Positions 35,057 to 43,810 of a DNA stretch of 64,000 bases are shown here, in pieces; within the stretch, counting starts at the first letter, position 1; each line of letters opens with the position of its first letter. The DNA is from Bacteroides congonensis (GTDB lineage: Bacteria; Bacteroidota; Bacteroidia; Bacteroidales; Bacteroidaceae): contig NZ_FQXY01000010.1 of assembly GCF_900130125.1 (NCBI RefSeq), forward strand, positions 1,488,001-1,552,000, in the 5' to 3' direction. The position numbers and the translations under genes were made by a program. The notes beneath the pieces are model-generated. The model did no database searches. It worked only from the letters and a program-made list of their open reading frames with translations, and was not told the origin of the DNA.

Positions 35057-35776
35057 ATGGAGGAAAATTTGATTTTAGAGGGGCTTCTCTCAATGGTTAC
35101 AGAACTGAAAGAGAAGCAGGAAGCACAGGTAACGCCAGCCAGTCGGGGGGAAACTCTCGAAAGACTGAACGCAATCGAACAGGCATTGTCGGAACTGCAC
35201 AGTAACCCGGCTGTTCCCGAAAAGGATTTGCAGGCTATCCAAAGCCAGCTTGACGAGATAAGGAACAGGATGCAAGGTCAGCAGAAACATATCGAGGACA
35301 CCAAGAAAATAGTATTGGAAACCTACCGTTGTTTCAAGGTAATGATTGATGTTTTGGGCTCTTGCAAGACGGATAAAGAGGAAGCTACGCCCTTACCGCT
35401 CTATCAACGGATTTACAACAAGGTAGCTTCTTGGATTTGTCCGGGATTGTTTCTTTTTTCGGCAGTGCTGGTTATCTGTTTCGTTTCCATATTCTTGAAT
35501 GTTCGTTTGGCTGAACGTATGCAGCAGTTGCAGGACAACGATATGAAATACCGCTATTTGTTGATGCAAGGACAGGCAGACGGAGAAACTTTTGATATGC
35601 TGGAAAACAAGTTCAAGTGGCAACGGGATAATGGTTTTATCCGAAGGCTGACCGATTCAGTGATGGATTTTGAATACCGCATCCAAAAGCAGGCGGAAGC
35701 ACTGGAACGTGCAAGGCTGTTGAACGAGCAAGCCGAACAATTGAGAAAAGAAGCCGATAAACTGGGTAAACTATAA
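35057..35776 (+). CDS. Coiled-coil membrane protein of the mobilization operon
   Basis: This 239-residue protein has a long N-terminal coiled coil (about 1-95, with ELKEKQEAQV and DLQAIQSQLDEIRNRMQGQQ), one TM segment (about 128-150, ICPGLFLFSAVLVICFVSIF) and a C-terminal coiled coil (about 200-239, KQAEALERARLLNEQAEQLR). It follows mobA by four bases. Proteins of this layout close mob operons in Bacteroides elements. A role in docking the relaxosome at the membrane is inference. Confidence 0.75.
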   Translation: MEENLILEGLLSMVTELKEKQEAQVTPASRGETLERLNAIEQALSELHSNPAVPEKDLQAIQSQLDEIRNRMQGQQKHIEDTKKIVLETYRCFKVMIDVLGSCKTDKEEATPLPLYQRIYNKVASWICPGLFLFSAVLVICFVSIFLNVRLAERMQQLQDNDMKYRYLLMQGQADGETFDMLENKFKWQRDNGFIRRLTDSVMDFEYRIQKQAEALERARLLNEQAEQLRKEADKLGKL

Positions 35777-35879
35777 GCGGAGTAAAGCTGAAGTTATGAA
35801 CCGTATTCATAACTTCGGCTTATCTAAATTAGTTTGACTTAGATAAAATATTGATGTTGAAAAGAACAAAAAAATATTT

Positions 35880-35913
35880 TTTGCGAATTTAAATCTGAAA
35901 ATTGTTATTTTTG
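35880..35913 (+). promoter_or_regulatory. Promoter of the structured-leader gene in the island
   Basis: TTTG (35880-35883), a 22-base spacer and TATTTTTG (35906-35913). Transcription would begin about 40 bases before the structured RNA. Confidence 0.6.
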
Positions 35914-35953
35914 CATGGACTTTGATTTATTGAAGTCTATAAATGTATATATT

Positions 35954-36104
35954 AAAGCGTTAGCTTTTATTCTTGCTTCTGAAATTTGGCGATTTTAAGT
36001 ACTGCAATGAATTTAAGTGAACGCCTGCGCTATAGCGTGGGCTTTCCTTATTTGCAGTACAGGCTCGCCAAAGTCTCAGAAGCGTAGGGGATGTTCCACG
36101 CTTT
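35954..36104 (+). ncRNA. Structured leader RNA, copy 1 (unassigned family)
   Basis: Nested helices can be read directly. P1 is AAAGCGT (35954-35960) with ACGCTTT (36098-36104). P2 is GCTTCTGA (35975-35982) with TCAGAAGC (36076-36083). P3 is TTTGGCGA (35985-35992) with TCGCCAAA (36065-36072). P4 is GTACTGCAA (35999-36007) with TTGCAGTAC (36052-36060). An apical hairpin GCC..CGC-TATA-GCG..GGC lies at 36023-36042. The 3' strand of P1 runs into TTTTTT, so it could act as an attenuator before the 100-residue gene at 36127. A second RNA of the same plan is at 60256-60420 on the other strand. It may already be an Rfam family; I cannot name one. Confidence 0.8.
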
Positions 36105-36126
36105 TTTCATCTTAAAAAATAATATT

Positions 36127-36429
36127 ATGGAAACGAAGAAAAAACAAGTTTTTAATGGACAAGAATTGGCTATGTTGTTTCAAGCTTTTTCAAAAAGAAT
36201 ATTTTCCAGACCTCAAAAGGGAGATATTTATTCAAAATCCAATTACTCGGATGATAATAGTTGTACATTTTATATTAGTTTATCTTATTATGACACGCTG
36301 TTGAAAGAATTTCAAAATGCGTATGTGCAAGGAAAGTTTGCGCACAGTAATGCTAATATTACATGGGTAAATTTAATGAATAAATTGATTGATGCCTCTA
36401 ATGTTGTTGATTTTGAGGAAGTGAAGTAA
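36127..36429 (+). CDS. Uncharacterized 100-residue protein behind the structured RNA
   Basis: The start is set at the ATG at 36127 (METKKKQVFNGQELAMLFQA); the frame extends upstream only into the RNA. The protein is small and soluble, without signal or TM, with an N-terminal helix, a DNSCTFYISLSYYDTLLKEF strand-helix segment and a C-terminal helix (WVNLMNKLIDASNVVDFEEV). No family is recognised. It lies between the mobilization operon and the AlkD pseudogene, with its own promoter, structured leader and a very strong palindromic terminator, so it is an independent transcription unit. Confidence 0.7.
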   Translation: METKKKQVFNGQELAMLFQAFSKRIFSRPQKGDIYSKSNYSDDNSCTFYISLSYYDTLLKEFQNAYVQGKFAHSNANITWVNLMNKLIDASNVVDFEEVK

Positions 36430-36442
36430 AATCGATAAGTAA

Positions 36443-36505
36443 ACGTATATAAAAAGAGAATAGCTATAAATCAATGATTTATAGCTATTCTCTTTTTATA
36501 TACGT
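36443..36505. terminator. 63-bp palindrome, bidirectional terminator
   Basis: Perfect 31-base arms (36443-36473 and 36475-36505) flank a single central A. The arms start ACGTATATAAAAAGAG and contain GAATAGCTATAAATCA. The stem includes T-runs on both strands. It is unusually long for a terminator, and a DNA-level cruciform is also possible. Confidence 0.75.
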
Positions 36506-36590
36506 CATTGTCCACAATTTTGTGTGATAGAAAACTCCAAGATTTAGTTTTTTTTATTTATACAATTTATTGGATAGTCTCGAATTTTAT

Positions 36591-37041
36591 AAGAAGGTTT
36601 GTGTTAAATCGAAAACAGAGATATTCGAACAGTGTGAACAGTTATGGCAGTTGGATAACTGAGAAGTTGTAGTGGCGTGTGCCTATTCATTAAAAAAGTG
36701 TTATGAACCGAAAGATTTCTCGGTATGTATTTTATCTGGAAGCATGGATAAAATCGGATAATTGTTGGGTACATCAAGATGTTGCAGTAACTCTGATTAT
36801 CCCTGCTCGAAAGGGTTTGTGTTTTGAAGATATACTTGAGATTACTACAGCTATGCTGTGCGATCAAGATGAGATGGTGTGAAAAGATTGCGGTTGGATG
36901 CTTAAAGTAGTGAGTGAATCACATTGGGATGAAGTTTTTGATTTCGTCGTACACTATAAGAATGCTATGTCACAAACAACTTTACGCTATGCGATTGAGA
37001 AGATACCTACCTATTTGAGAATATATCCTTATAAGGCGTAA
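36591..37041 (+). pseudogene. Decayed DNA alkylation repair gene (AlkD-like, HEAT-repeat)
   Basis: Two frames carry AlkD-like sequence. From 36591: KKVCVKSKTEIFEQCEQLWQ, LDN, a stop, then EVVVACAYSLKKCYEPKDFS. After a frame change, from about 36703: AWIKSDNCWVHQDVAVTLII, PARKGLCFEDILEITTAMLC, DQDEMV, a TGA at 36880-36882, then KDCGWMLKVVSESHWDEVFD and TTLRYAIEKIPTYLRIYP to TAA at 37041. AlkD proteins normally read RKG near this point and later QKGYGWMLK and PRTALRYAIEKMP. At least two stops and one frameshift disable it, and the N-terminal part is missing. No ORF longer than about 60 codons remains. Confidence 0.7.
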
Positions 37042-37100
37042 CAATGCTTGTTATGTTCCAAAACAATGCTTGGCGTTTTTTACAAAATGCTGTTCTATAA

Positions 37101-37132
37101 TTGGTGTATATATCCGAAATTGTATAATTTTG
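37101..37132 (+). promoter_or_regulatory. Promoter of the PUL regulator
   Basis: TTG (37101-37103), a 21-base spacer and TAATTTTG (37125-37132), 50 bases before the ATG at 37183. Confidence 0.7.
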
Positions 37133-37182
37133 CAGTATTCTTTTATTAATGTGTTAACCATTTCCACGAAAAAACTATCTAT

Positions 37183-38853
37183 ATGGATGCATATTCAATT
37201 TTATATTCACTGTATTGTCAAGTTATCAGGTCTGTTTTACTGAGTATGGTGTTTAGCTTTGTTATTATGCCGGTTGCCGCAGTAACGTCCATGCAAATAG
37301 ATTCGGTATTATCTGCACTTGATACTGAAATAGACAATCGTCACAGTTACATTGTGGCAAAGGAAAAGCAGTTGATTCTGCTTAAAAACAAATTGGCTAA
37401 CCTACCTACTGGAGAATCCCGTTTTGATTTATGTAGTATTCTGTATAGCGAATATCGAAATTATCAATTTGATTCAGTGTATGCCTATGCTGACAAGATG
37501 TATGATATCGCTATTGAAAACAACAATCAGTCAGAGCTCGTTCTAGCGCATGTGGCTCTCCTCGACTGTTACACTTCGGTGGGTTTCTTTAAGGAAGCCG
37601 CTGAAGTGGATAAGTTGATTAAAGTTACTGCTATTCCCAAAGCGGTTCTGCCACACTATTATACCTTAAAAGCACGTATGTTTCAAAATTTGGAGTCGTA
37701 TGTAGGTCGTGAATCTAAATTGGGGCTTCGTTATGCTCATTCAAGGGAAACGTGTTATGATAGTATCTTGTCCCTGACTCCTGTTGGCAGCTATGAGCAT
37801 GATTATGCAGCTATTGAGAAAAAGGTGATGTGGAAGTATCTACCGAGAGAATCTATTGATGAGCGCATCCGACTACTTAGGGTTCACCATTTGAACGATC
37901 ATGAAAAAGCAATCAACTATTCTATATTGAGTAATACATATAAAGGTGTGGAGCAAGTAGATTCTGCAATATATTTTGCTGCCCTTGCAGTAATTTATGA
38001 TATTCGCTCGTTAACTAGAGAAAATACAGCTGCTAAAGACCTTGCTATATTAATGCAGCAACGCGGTGACCTTAGTCGAGCAAGTCGATATATTCATTTA
38101 GCTCTTGATGATGCCAAAACCTATAATTCACGAATTCGTCAGATTGAGGTTAATTCTGTACTTCCATCAATAGAAAATGCACGTTATGTATGGCTTCGTA
38201 ATACAAAGACCATGTTAATATATGCCATTTCATTATTTGGGCTGTTGCTTCTTCTTCTGTTTTTAATGTATGCTAAAATTAGAAGACGTAATAGAAGTTT
38301 GTGTGAGTCGAATGCAGCTATTCGTAGTAAAACTGAAGAACTCGATAAATCAAATGAACAGCTTTCTGAGCTGAACTTGAAACTGAAAGAAGTGAATGAA
38401 ATCAAGGACCGTTACATTATTGAATCTATCAAAGCCAATCAATATGTAAACGAGGTTGCTGAGATGAGTAATACCGCCATACGTAAGTTGAATGATAAGA
38501 AATATGATGAAGTAAAATATTTGTTGTATGATATGGGGGTTAAAAAGGAATGGCAGCGGCTGTTTTCAGCTTTTGATAAAGCTTTTATGAAATTGTTTCC
38601 TAACTTCGTTGATGAATACAACAAGTTATTTCCAAAAGAATATCAGGTCAGCATCGATAGTTCTGGAGAATTGTCCACTGAAATAAGAATTTTTGCCCTG
38701 ATGCGTGTTGGCATTAGTAATCCGACGGATGTGGCTAAATATTTAAATCTGTCTGTCAATACGATATATGTATATAAAGCCAAAACCAAAGCTAAAGCAC
38801 TTGTCCCTAAAGAGGAATTTGATGATTACATTATGGCAATTCCCAAAGTATAA
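37183..38853 (+). CDS. DUF6377-type membrane-bound PUL regulator
   Basis: This 556-residue protein has an N-terminal hydrophobic signal/anchor (about 10-35), then the typical start VLSALDTEIDNRHSYIVAKE and a tetratricopeptide-like helical sensor domain (about 60-330). A TM segment follows (about 344-366, MLIYAISLFGLLLLLLFLMY), then a cytoplasmic coiled coil (about 375-425). The C-terminal LuxR/GerE-like HTH has LMRVGISNPTDVAKYLNLSV and NTIYVYKAKTKAKALVP. The family couples periplasmic glycan sensing to transcription of an adjacent SusCD locus. It precedes susC on the same strand and has its own promoter and terminator. Confidence 0.85.
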   Translation: MDAYSILYSLYCQVIRSVLLSMVFSFVIMPVAAVTSMQIDSVLSALDTEIDNRHSYIVAKEKQLILLKNKLANLPTGESRFDLCSILYSEYRNYQFDSVYAYADKMYDIAIENNNQSELVLAHVALLDCYTSVGFFKEAAEVDKLIKVTAIPKAVLPHYYTLKARMFQNLESYVGRESKLGLRYAHSRETCYDSILSLTPVGSYEHDYAAIEKKVMWKYLPRESIDERIRLLRVHHLNDHEKAINYSILSNTYKGVEQVDSAIYFAALAVIYDIRSLTRENTAAKDLAILMQQRGDLSRASRYIHLALDDAKTYNSRIRQIEVNSVLPSIENARYVWLRNTKTMLIYAISLFGLLLLLLFLMYAKIRRRNRSLCESNAAIRSKTEELDKSNEQLSELNLKLKEVNEIKDRYIIESIKANQYVNEVAEMSNTAIRKLNDKKYDEVKYLLYDMGVKKEWQRLFSAFDKAFMKLFPNFVDEYNKLFPKEYQVSIDSSGELSTEIRIFALMRVGISNPTDVAKYLNLSVNTIYVYKAKTKAKALVPKEEFDDYIMAIPKV

Positions 38854-38917
38854 GGGATAAAATCAGATTATAGCATTTGAGAAAATCTTTATTTGACCTT
38901 AATTATTTCATATCTGT

Positions 38918-38958
38918 AAAATGGGTAATAAGTTGATTATCATCTTATTATCCATTTT
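38918..38958 (+). terminator. Terminator of the PUL regulator gene
   Basis: Fifteen-base arms AAAATGGGTAATAAG (38918-38932) and CTTATTATCCATTTT (38944-38958) pair with a single G:U and are followed by GTTTTTCTT. Confidence 0.8.
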
Positions 38959-39007
38959 GTTTTTCTTAATTATCAGTTTTGTATTTTTATCTTGTATAAT
39001 TGCATTC

Positions 39008-39015
39008 TATTTTTG
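39008..39015 (+). promoter_or_regulatory. -7 element of the susC operon
   Basis: TATTTTTG with no -33 box at the right distance, as expected if the DUF6377 regulator activates it. It lies 40 bases before the susC start. Confidence 0.55.
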
Positions 39016-39054
39016 TGATAGAATTTTAATCTCAATTAATTTAATATCATATCC

Positions 39055-42036
39055 ATGAAAAACTTACTATCAAGATTTGTGTTATTAACATTGTTAGTTA
39101 TGTCTGGTTGGACAACTATGTTGTTTGCTCAGGCAATCAATGTTTCGGGGACAGTTGTGGATGCGGAAACCGATGAGCCGCTCATTGGAGCAACTGTCAG
39201 ACTAAAAGGGGTAGCCTCAAAAGGTTGCACTACGGATGTCGATGGCAACTTTTCTTTTACTGGGATTTTGCCTGAAGCAGTATTGGAAGTCAGTTATCTC
39301 GGTTATAAAAATCAGACTATCTCAGTTAATGGAATGAAGAGGCTCACTATCAAGTTATTACAGAATAGTGAACAGCTTAATGAAGTTGTGGTAATCGGTT
39401 ATGGTACCATGGATAAGAAAGAATTGACTTCTTCAATTTCTCATATCAATGAGAAAGATTTTTTGAAGTCTACCTCTCTTGATGTATCTATGATGATTCA
39501 AGGTAAAGTACCCAGTGTATCAATTACTAATACCGGTGCAGCCGATCCTAATAATCAGGCTAGTATCCAGATTCGTGGCGTATCGTCGAGAAGTGCGGGA
39601 ACCGGTCCGTTAATTGTGATTGATGGGATTCCCGGTGGAAATCTAACGAACATCAATCCCAACGATATTGCCAGTTTTGACATACTTAAAGATGGTGCAG
39701 CAGCAGCTATTTATGGAACACGTGGTTCTAACGGGGTGATTCTTGTGACAACCAAAAAAGGAACGCGTGACGGGCAGATACATACTTCTTATATGGGAAC
39801 GGTTTCAGCAAGTGTTGCAAATCATGAATTGGATATGCTTACTGCCAAACAATATCGCGCATTGCGTATTCCGGGTGGTTATGGTAATGATCTTGGTGGA
39901 AATGATGATTGGTTAGATGCTGTGACGAGAACGGGTTGGATGCATCAGCATACATTATCGCTTAGTGGCGGAAACAATAAAAACAATTACCGTGTATCGA
40001 TAGATTATCGTAAAGCTGAGGGAGTGGATTTGTACTCGTCACGGGAGGAATATGGTGGAAGAGCAGGCATACAGCAGACGACACGAAACGGACTATTCAC
40101 TTTTACAGCTAATGTAGCTCCAAGGCTTATTAAACGTAAAAACTCATCTTGGGATGTATTTCGCAATACGTTGGAGATTAATCCCACGACTCCTATTATG
40201 GATGTAGACAATCCAGGTCAATATACTGCAATTACTGGTCAGGCTGCTGGATACAATCCTGTTGAGTTGATTAACCTTGAAGATAATACTTCGGAAACGA
40301 AACTTTTAGACTATGATGCTACTGCCAAACTTAACTTATTACCTTTATTATGGAAAGATTCTGAGAATGGGCAGATTTTAAATACACAGATTACGTTTGC
40401 TGGACACGAATCATCGAATTTCGATTCTTGGTTTCGTCCTTCTACTTCTACACTAGCTATCGCCCAAGGATATTCTGGTGAAGGATCGCGCAAATATGCA
40501 AAGCAGTCTCAACGTATTCTGGAATGGCTTACTAATTACAATGGTTCATTTTGCGGGCATAATGTAAAAGCCATGGTTGGTTATTCTTATCAGTATACAA
40601 AAGATCAGAATCTCTCTGGTGAGAACAAAGATTTTATAAATGACGGTATTGGTTCTAATAATCTCGGTACTGGCGATTGGGATAAGGAAGAAGGCCATGT
40701 GGGAGTGGGTTCATGGGCTGAAGATTCCAAGTTGATAGCTTTCTTTGGTCGTGTCAGCTATGACTGGAAAAGCCGCTACTTGCTAACTGCTTCACTACGG
40801 CATGAAGGTTCTTCAAAATTTGGTAAAGATCATAAGTGGGGGAACTTCCCTGCTGTTTCTGCCGGATGGCGTATATCGGAGGAGTCATTTATGCAGGATA
40901 TTAGTTGGATTAATGATTTGAAAATTCGTGGTGATTACGGTGAAACCGGTAATCAGGATTTCGGCAACTACAGGTCACTCAGTACTATGTCAGGGTTTGG
41001 TTATTACTATTATAACGGACAGTGGTTACAAGTGTGGGGGCCAGGTAAAAATGTGAATAATGACTTGCATTGGGAAAAGGCAAAAAACTGGAATATTGGC
41101 ATCGATTTTTCGCTATTAAACAATCGTATTTCCGGTTCTTTCAATTATTATAATCGTAAACAGCAGGATCTTTTGGGAGACTATAATGTTCCTGTTCCAC
41201 CCTATTTGCATTCTACAACTTTTGTCAATGTTGGAACGATGAAAAATTCGGGATTTGAGTTTGACCTTCATTTTACTGCGATACAGTTGAAAGATTTTGA
41301 CTACTCTATCGATTTTGTTGGGGCTACTATGGACAACAAGTTTGTTAATTTCAGTAATTCCGATTATGTGGGACAGGATTATTATGATATGGTTGAAACT
41401 TCTGATCCATATCCGCTCTATACCTTACAACGTATTTCTGCTGGTGAACGTATCGGTAATTTTTATATGTGGAAATATGCTGGTATTGATAAAAACGGTA
41501 ATTTTATGATTTATGACCGGGAAGGTAATATAAAACCTGCTGCTAACGGAACAAATGATGACAAGCAAATTGTTGGTAATGGACTTCCAAAGTTTACCGC
41601 ATCGATGACACACAATTTTCATTGGCGCAATTGGGATCTTTCCATTTTCTTTCGTGGTGCATTTGGTTATGATATTTTCAATGTACATGATTTCTACTAT
41701 GGTACTCAGAGTTTTACAGGAAATGTCTTGCAAAAAGCATATACAAAAAATGCAGAAATAAAAGGTAAAAATGTGGTGACTGATTATTATTTGGAAAAAG
41801 GAGATTATGTGAAACTTGATATGCTTTCGTTAGGGTATACATGGCCCGTTAAATCTCATTTTCTAGAATCTGTCAAATTTTCGTTTACAGCAAAGAATCT
41901 TGCAACTTTTACCCGTTACAGTGGGGTAGACCCTTCTTCTATACAAACTAATGGATTGACACCGGGAGCTACTGGTTCACGTACATATTATCCGAGTTGC
42001 CGTCAGTTTATTCTTGGCGTACAACTTGATTTCTAA
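39055..42036 (+). CDS. SusC-like TonB-dependent outer-membrane transporter
   Basis: This 993-residue importer has a signal peptide (to about residue 25, ..TTMLFAQA). An N-terminal carboxypeptidase-D-like domain (VSGTVVDAETDEPLIGATVR) is followed by the TonB box/linker (ELNEVVVIGYGTMDKKELTS) and a plug domain with IQIRGVSSRSAGTGPLIVID and AAAIYGTRGSNGVILVTTKK. The beta-barrel ends in RQFILGVQLDF with a terminal Phe. It forms the lidded transporter with the SusD protein next door and takes up oligosaccharides using TonB energy. It is the first gene of the seven-gene operon running to 51484. Confidence 0.96.
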   Translation: MKNLLSRFVLLTLLVMSGWTTMLFAQAINVSGTVVDAETDEPLIGATVRLKGVASKGCTTDVDGNFSFTGILPEAVLEVSYLGYKNQTISVNGMKRLTIKLLQNSEQLNEVVVIGYGTMDKKELTSSISHINEKDFLKSTSLDVSMMIQGKVPSVSITNTGAADPNNQASIQIRGVSSRSAGTGPLIVIDGIPGGNLTNINPNDIASFDILKDGAAAAIYGTRGSNGVILVTTKKGTRDGQIHTSYMGTVSASVANHELDMLTAKQYRALRIPGGYGNDLGGNDDWLDAVTRTGWMHQHTLSLSGGNNKNNYRVSIDYRKAEGVDLYSSREEYGGRAGIQQTTRNGLFTFTANVAPRLIKRKNSSWDVFRNTLEINPTTPIMDVDNPGQYTAITGQAAGYNPVELINLEDNTSETKLLDYDATAKLNLLPLLWKDSENGQILNTQITFAGHESSNFDSWFRPSTSTLAIAQGYSGEGSRKYAKQSQRILEWLTNYNGSFCGHNVKAMVGYSYQYTKDQNLSGENKDFINDGIGSNNLGTGDWDKEEGHVGVGSWAEDSKLIAFFGRVSYDWKSRYLLTASLRHEGSSKFGKDHKWGNFPAVSAGWRISEESFMQDISWINDLKIRGDYGETGNQDFGNYRSLSTMSGFGYYYYNGQWLQVWGPGKNVNNDLHWEKAKNWNIGIDFSLLNNRISGSFNYYNRKQQDLLGDYNVPVPPYLHSTTFVNVGTMKNSGFEFDLHFTAIQLKDFDYSIDFVGATMDNKFVNFSNSDYVGQDYYDMVETSDPYPLYTLQRISAGERIGNFYMWKYAGIDKNGNFMIYDREGNIKPAANGTNDDKQIVGNGLPKFTASMTHNFHWRNWDLSIFFRGAFGYDIFNVHDFYYGTQSFTGNVLQKAYTKNAEIKGKNVVTDYYLEKGDYVKLDMLSLGYTWPVKSHFLESVKFSFTAKNLATFTRYSGVDPSSIQTNGLTPGATGSRTYYPSCRQFILGVQLDF

Positions 42037-42056
42037 ACTTATAAAATTTTAAAATC

Positions 42057-43781
42057 ATGAAATCTAAAATATTGGCCATTATAGGCGGATTCGTTTTCAC
42101 TGTCATTACAACTGGATGCACGGATTTGAGTGAGACTGTATATAGTGATGTTATGAGTGATAATTACTATAACACTAAGACAGATGTTATACGAGCAGCT
42201 CTTCGCCCCTTTGAACATGCTTATTGGTCTATTCAATCAAATATTCCTCTTAACGAACTAACGGCAGACCAAATAATGACCTGTACACGTGATGGGTGGT
42301 GGGATGATGCTGGACAATGGCGGGCTCTTCAATACCATGAGTTAACTCCTGAAAGTAAATATCTTGATATGGAATGGGATGGTTGCTACACAGGTATTAT
42401 GCAAAGTAATTACATAATAGATGATCTTAGTAGATTGGATCCTGCTGATTTTGGCTTTTCCGAGCAGGAATTCAGTAATCTGAAAGCTCAGAATCGTGCT
42501 CTTCGAGCTTGGCTGTATCTGCGTTTACTTGATAAGTTCCGAAATGTTCCTCTCTATACTTCTTCTGATCCTAAAAGTGGATCTGGCGAACAAGTCTCTT
42601 CCCAAAAGCTGTTTACTTTTATAGAAGATGAACTAAAAGAAATCCTCCATCTAATCAATGCTAAATCGGGGCTTGGTGGCAACGGTAACGAACAAGGGCA
42701 ATGGACCCAAGCTGGAGTTGCGGCATTATTGGTACGCTTATATCTGAATGCTGAAGTATATATTGGAGAAGCACGTTGGACAGAGTGCATTACGTATGCC
42801 CAGAAAATAGTTGATGGAGAATATGGACCCTATCAGGTAGCAGACCGTTGGGATGAAGTATTTGACTGGAATAATGATATTTCTGATGAGGTTCTCTTCG
42901 CTTTTCCCAGTAGTCAGAATTATACTTTTTGGCTTTACAAAGGTGATACGTTTTGGTGGAGCGTCCCACAACAGATGGAATATTACGTTAATGATTCCAA
43001 AAGCGAAGGTGGTGATCATAACTGCAAATATGCCCTTACTCCAAGCTATGATCTGAATGGTAAACTTTACAGTTATACACTCGGTAATACTGCTCAGAAA
43101 TTTCGTAATTATCCTGAAGATGTCAGATTGAAACTTTACAAAAATCTTGGTAACAACAAACGTGAGGGGTTGTTCCTGTTTGGTTCTATTCCTGTTGTAA
43201 AAGATGGGGTGAGGGGGAATATGACCTCCCCTGATGGTAGTTATGAATTGTATATTCGTGATGCTGTCGGACAATTTAAGGGACTACGTCCTAATCAATG
43301 GCCTATAAACAAAACTAGTAATCTCCGTTCAGGAGACCATCAGTCCGGATGGCATTATGTAAAGTATCCATTCTATAGTGATGATGAATCCGGTCAAATG
43401 GAATCGGATTTTGTGGAAATACGCCTTCCGGAAATCATATATGCTTTAGCAGAGTGTCGTTTTCGTTTGGGGGAATTGTCGAAAGCTGGAATTTTACTCA
43501 ATTCCGTGCGTAAACGCAATTATCCACAAGAGAGATGGAGTGATTATCTTTATGTTCCGGAAGGAGGTGTTGCACTTGATGAACAGGAACTCTTGGATGA
43601 GTGGGGACGCGAGTTTCTTGGTGAAGGACGTCGTCGTGTCGATTTGATTCGTTTCGGGAAATTCAATACAGGTTCATGGTGGGATAAGACGCCCGATGAA
43701 GATGATCATACAAAGATTTTCCCCATTCCGCGTAAATCATTGGATACAAACCATAATCTTAAACAAAATCCTGGCTATTGA
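42057..43781 (+). CDS. SusD-like glycan-binding lipoprotein
   Basis: This 574-residue surface lipoprotein has lipobox TTGCTD (Cys near residue 22) after MKSKILAIIGGFVFTVITTG. SusD/RagB signatures are LRAWLYLRLLDKFRNVPLYT in the N-terminal TPR-like part and, near the C-terminus, EIRLPEIIYALAECRFRLGE and DEWGREFLGEGRRRVDLIRF, ending IFPIPRKSLDTNHNLKQNPG. It caps the SusC barrel and binds the incoming oligosaccharide. It starts 20 bases after susC. Confidence 0.96.
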   Translation: MKSKILAIIGGFVFTVITTGCTDLSETVYSDVMSDNYYNTKTDVIRAALRPFEHAYWSIQSNIPLNELTADQIMTCTRDGWWDDAGQWRALQYHELTPESKYLDMEWDGCYTGIMQSNYIIDDLSRLDPADFGFSEQEFSNLKAQNRALRAWLYLRLLDKFRNVPLYTSSDPKSGSGEQVSSQKLFTFIEDELKEILHLINAKSGLGGNGNEQGQWTQAGVAALLVRLYLNAEVYIGEARWTECITYAQKIVDGEYGPYQVADRWDEVFDWNNDISDEVLFAFPSSQNYTFWLYKGDTFWWSVPQQMEYYVNDSKSEGGDHNCKYALTPSYDLNGKLYSYTLGNTAQKFRNYPEDVRLKLYKNLGNNKREGLFLFGSIPVVKDGVRGNMTSPDGSYELYIRDAVGQFKGLRPNQWPINKTSNLRSGDHQSGWHYVKYPFYSDDESGQMESDFVEIRLPEIIYALAECRFRLGELSKAGILLNSVRKRNYPQERWSDYLYVPEGGVALDEQELLDEWGREFLGEGRRRVDLIRFGKFNTGSWWDKTPDEDDHTKIFPIPRKSLDTNHNLKQNPGY

Positions 43782-43810
43782 TGCCGCAAACTTATTTGAA
43801 CTTTTAAACA

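Noticed and set aside
36880..36882. UGA recoding (selenocysteine or Trp) in the AlkD-like frame
   Set aside because: A second stop and a frameshift elsewhere in the same remnant make pseudogenization the simple explanation.
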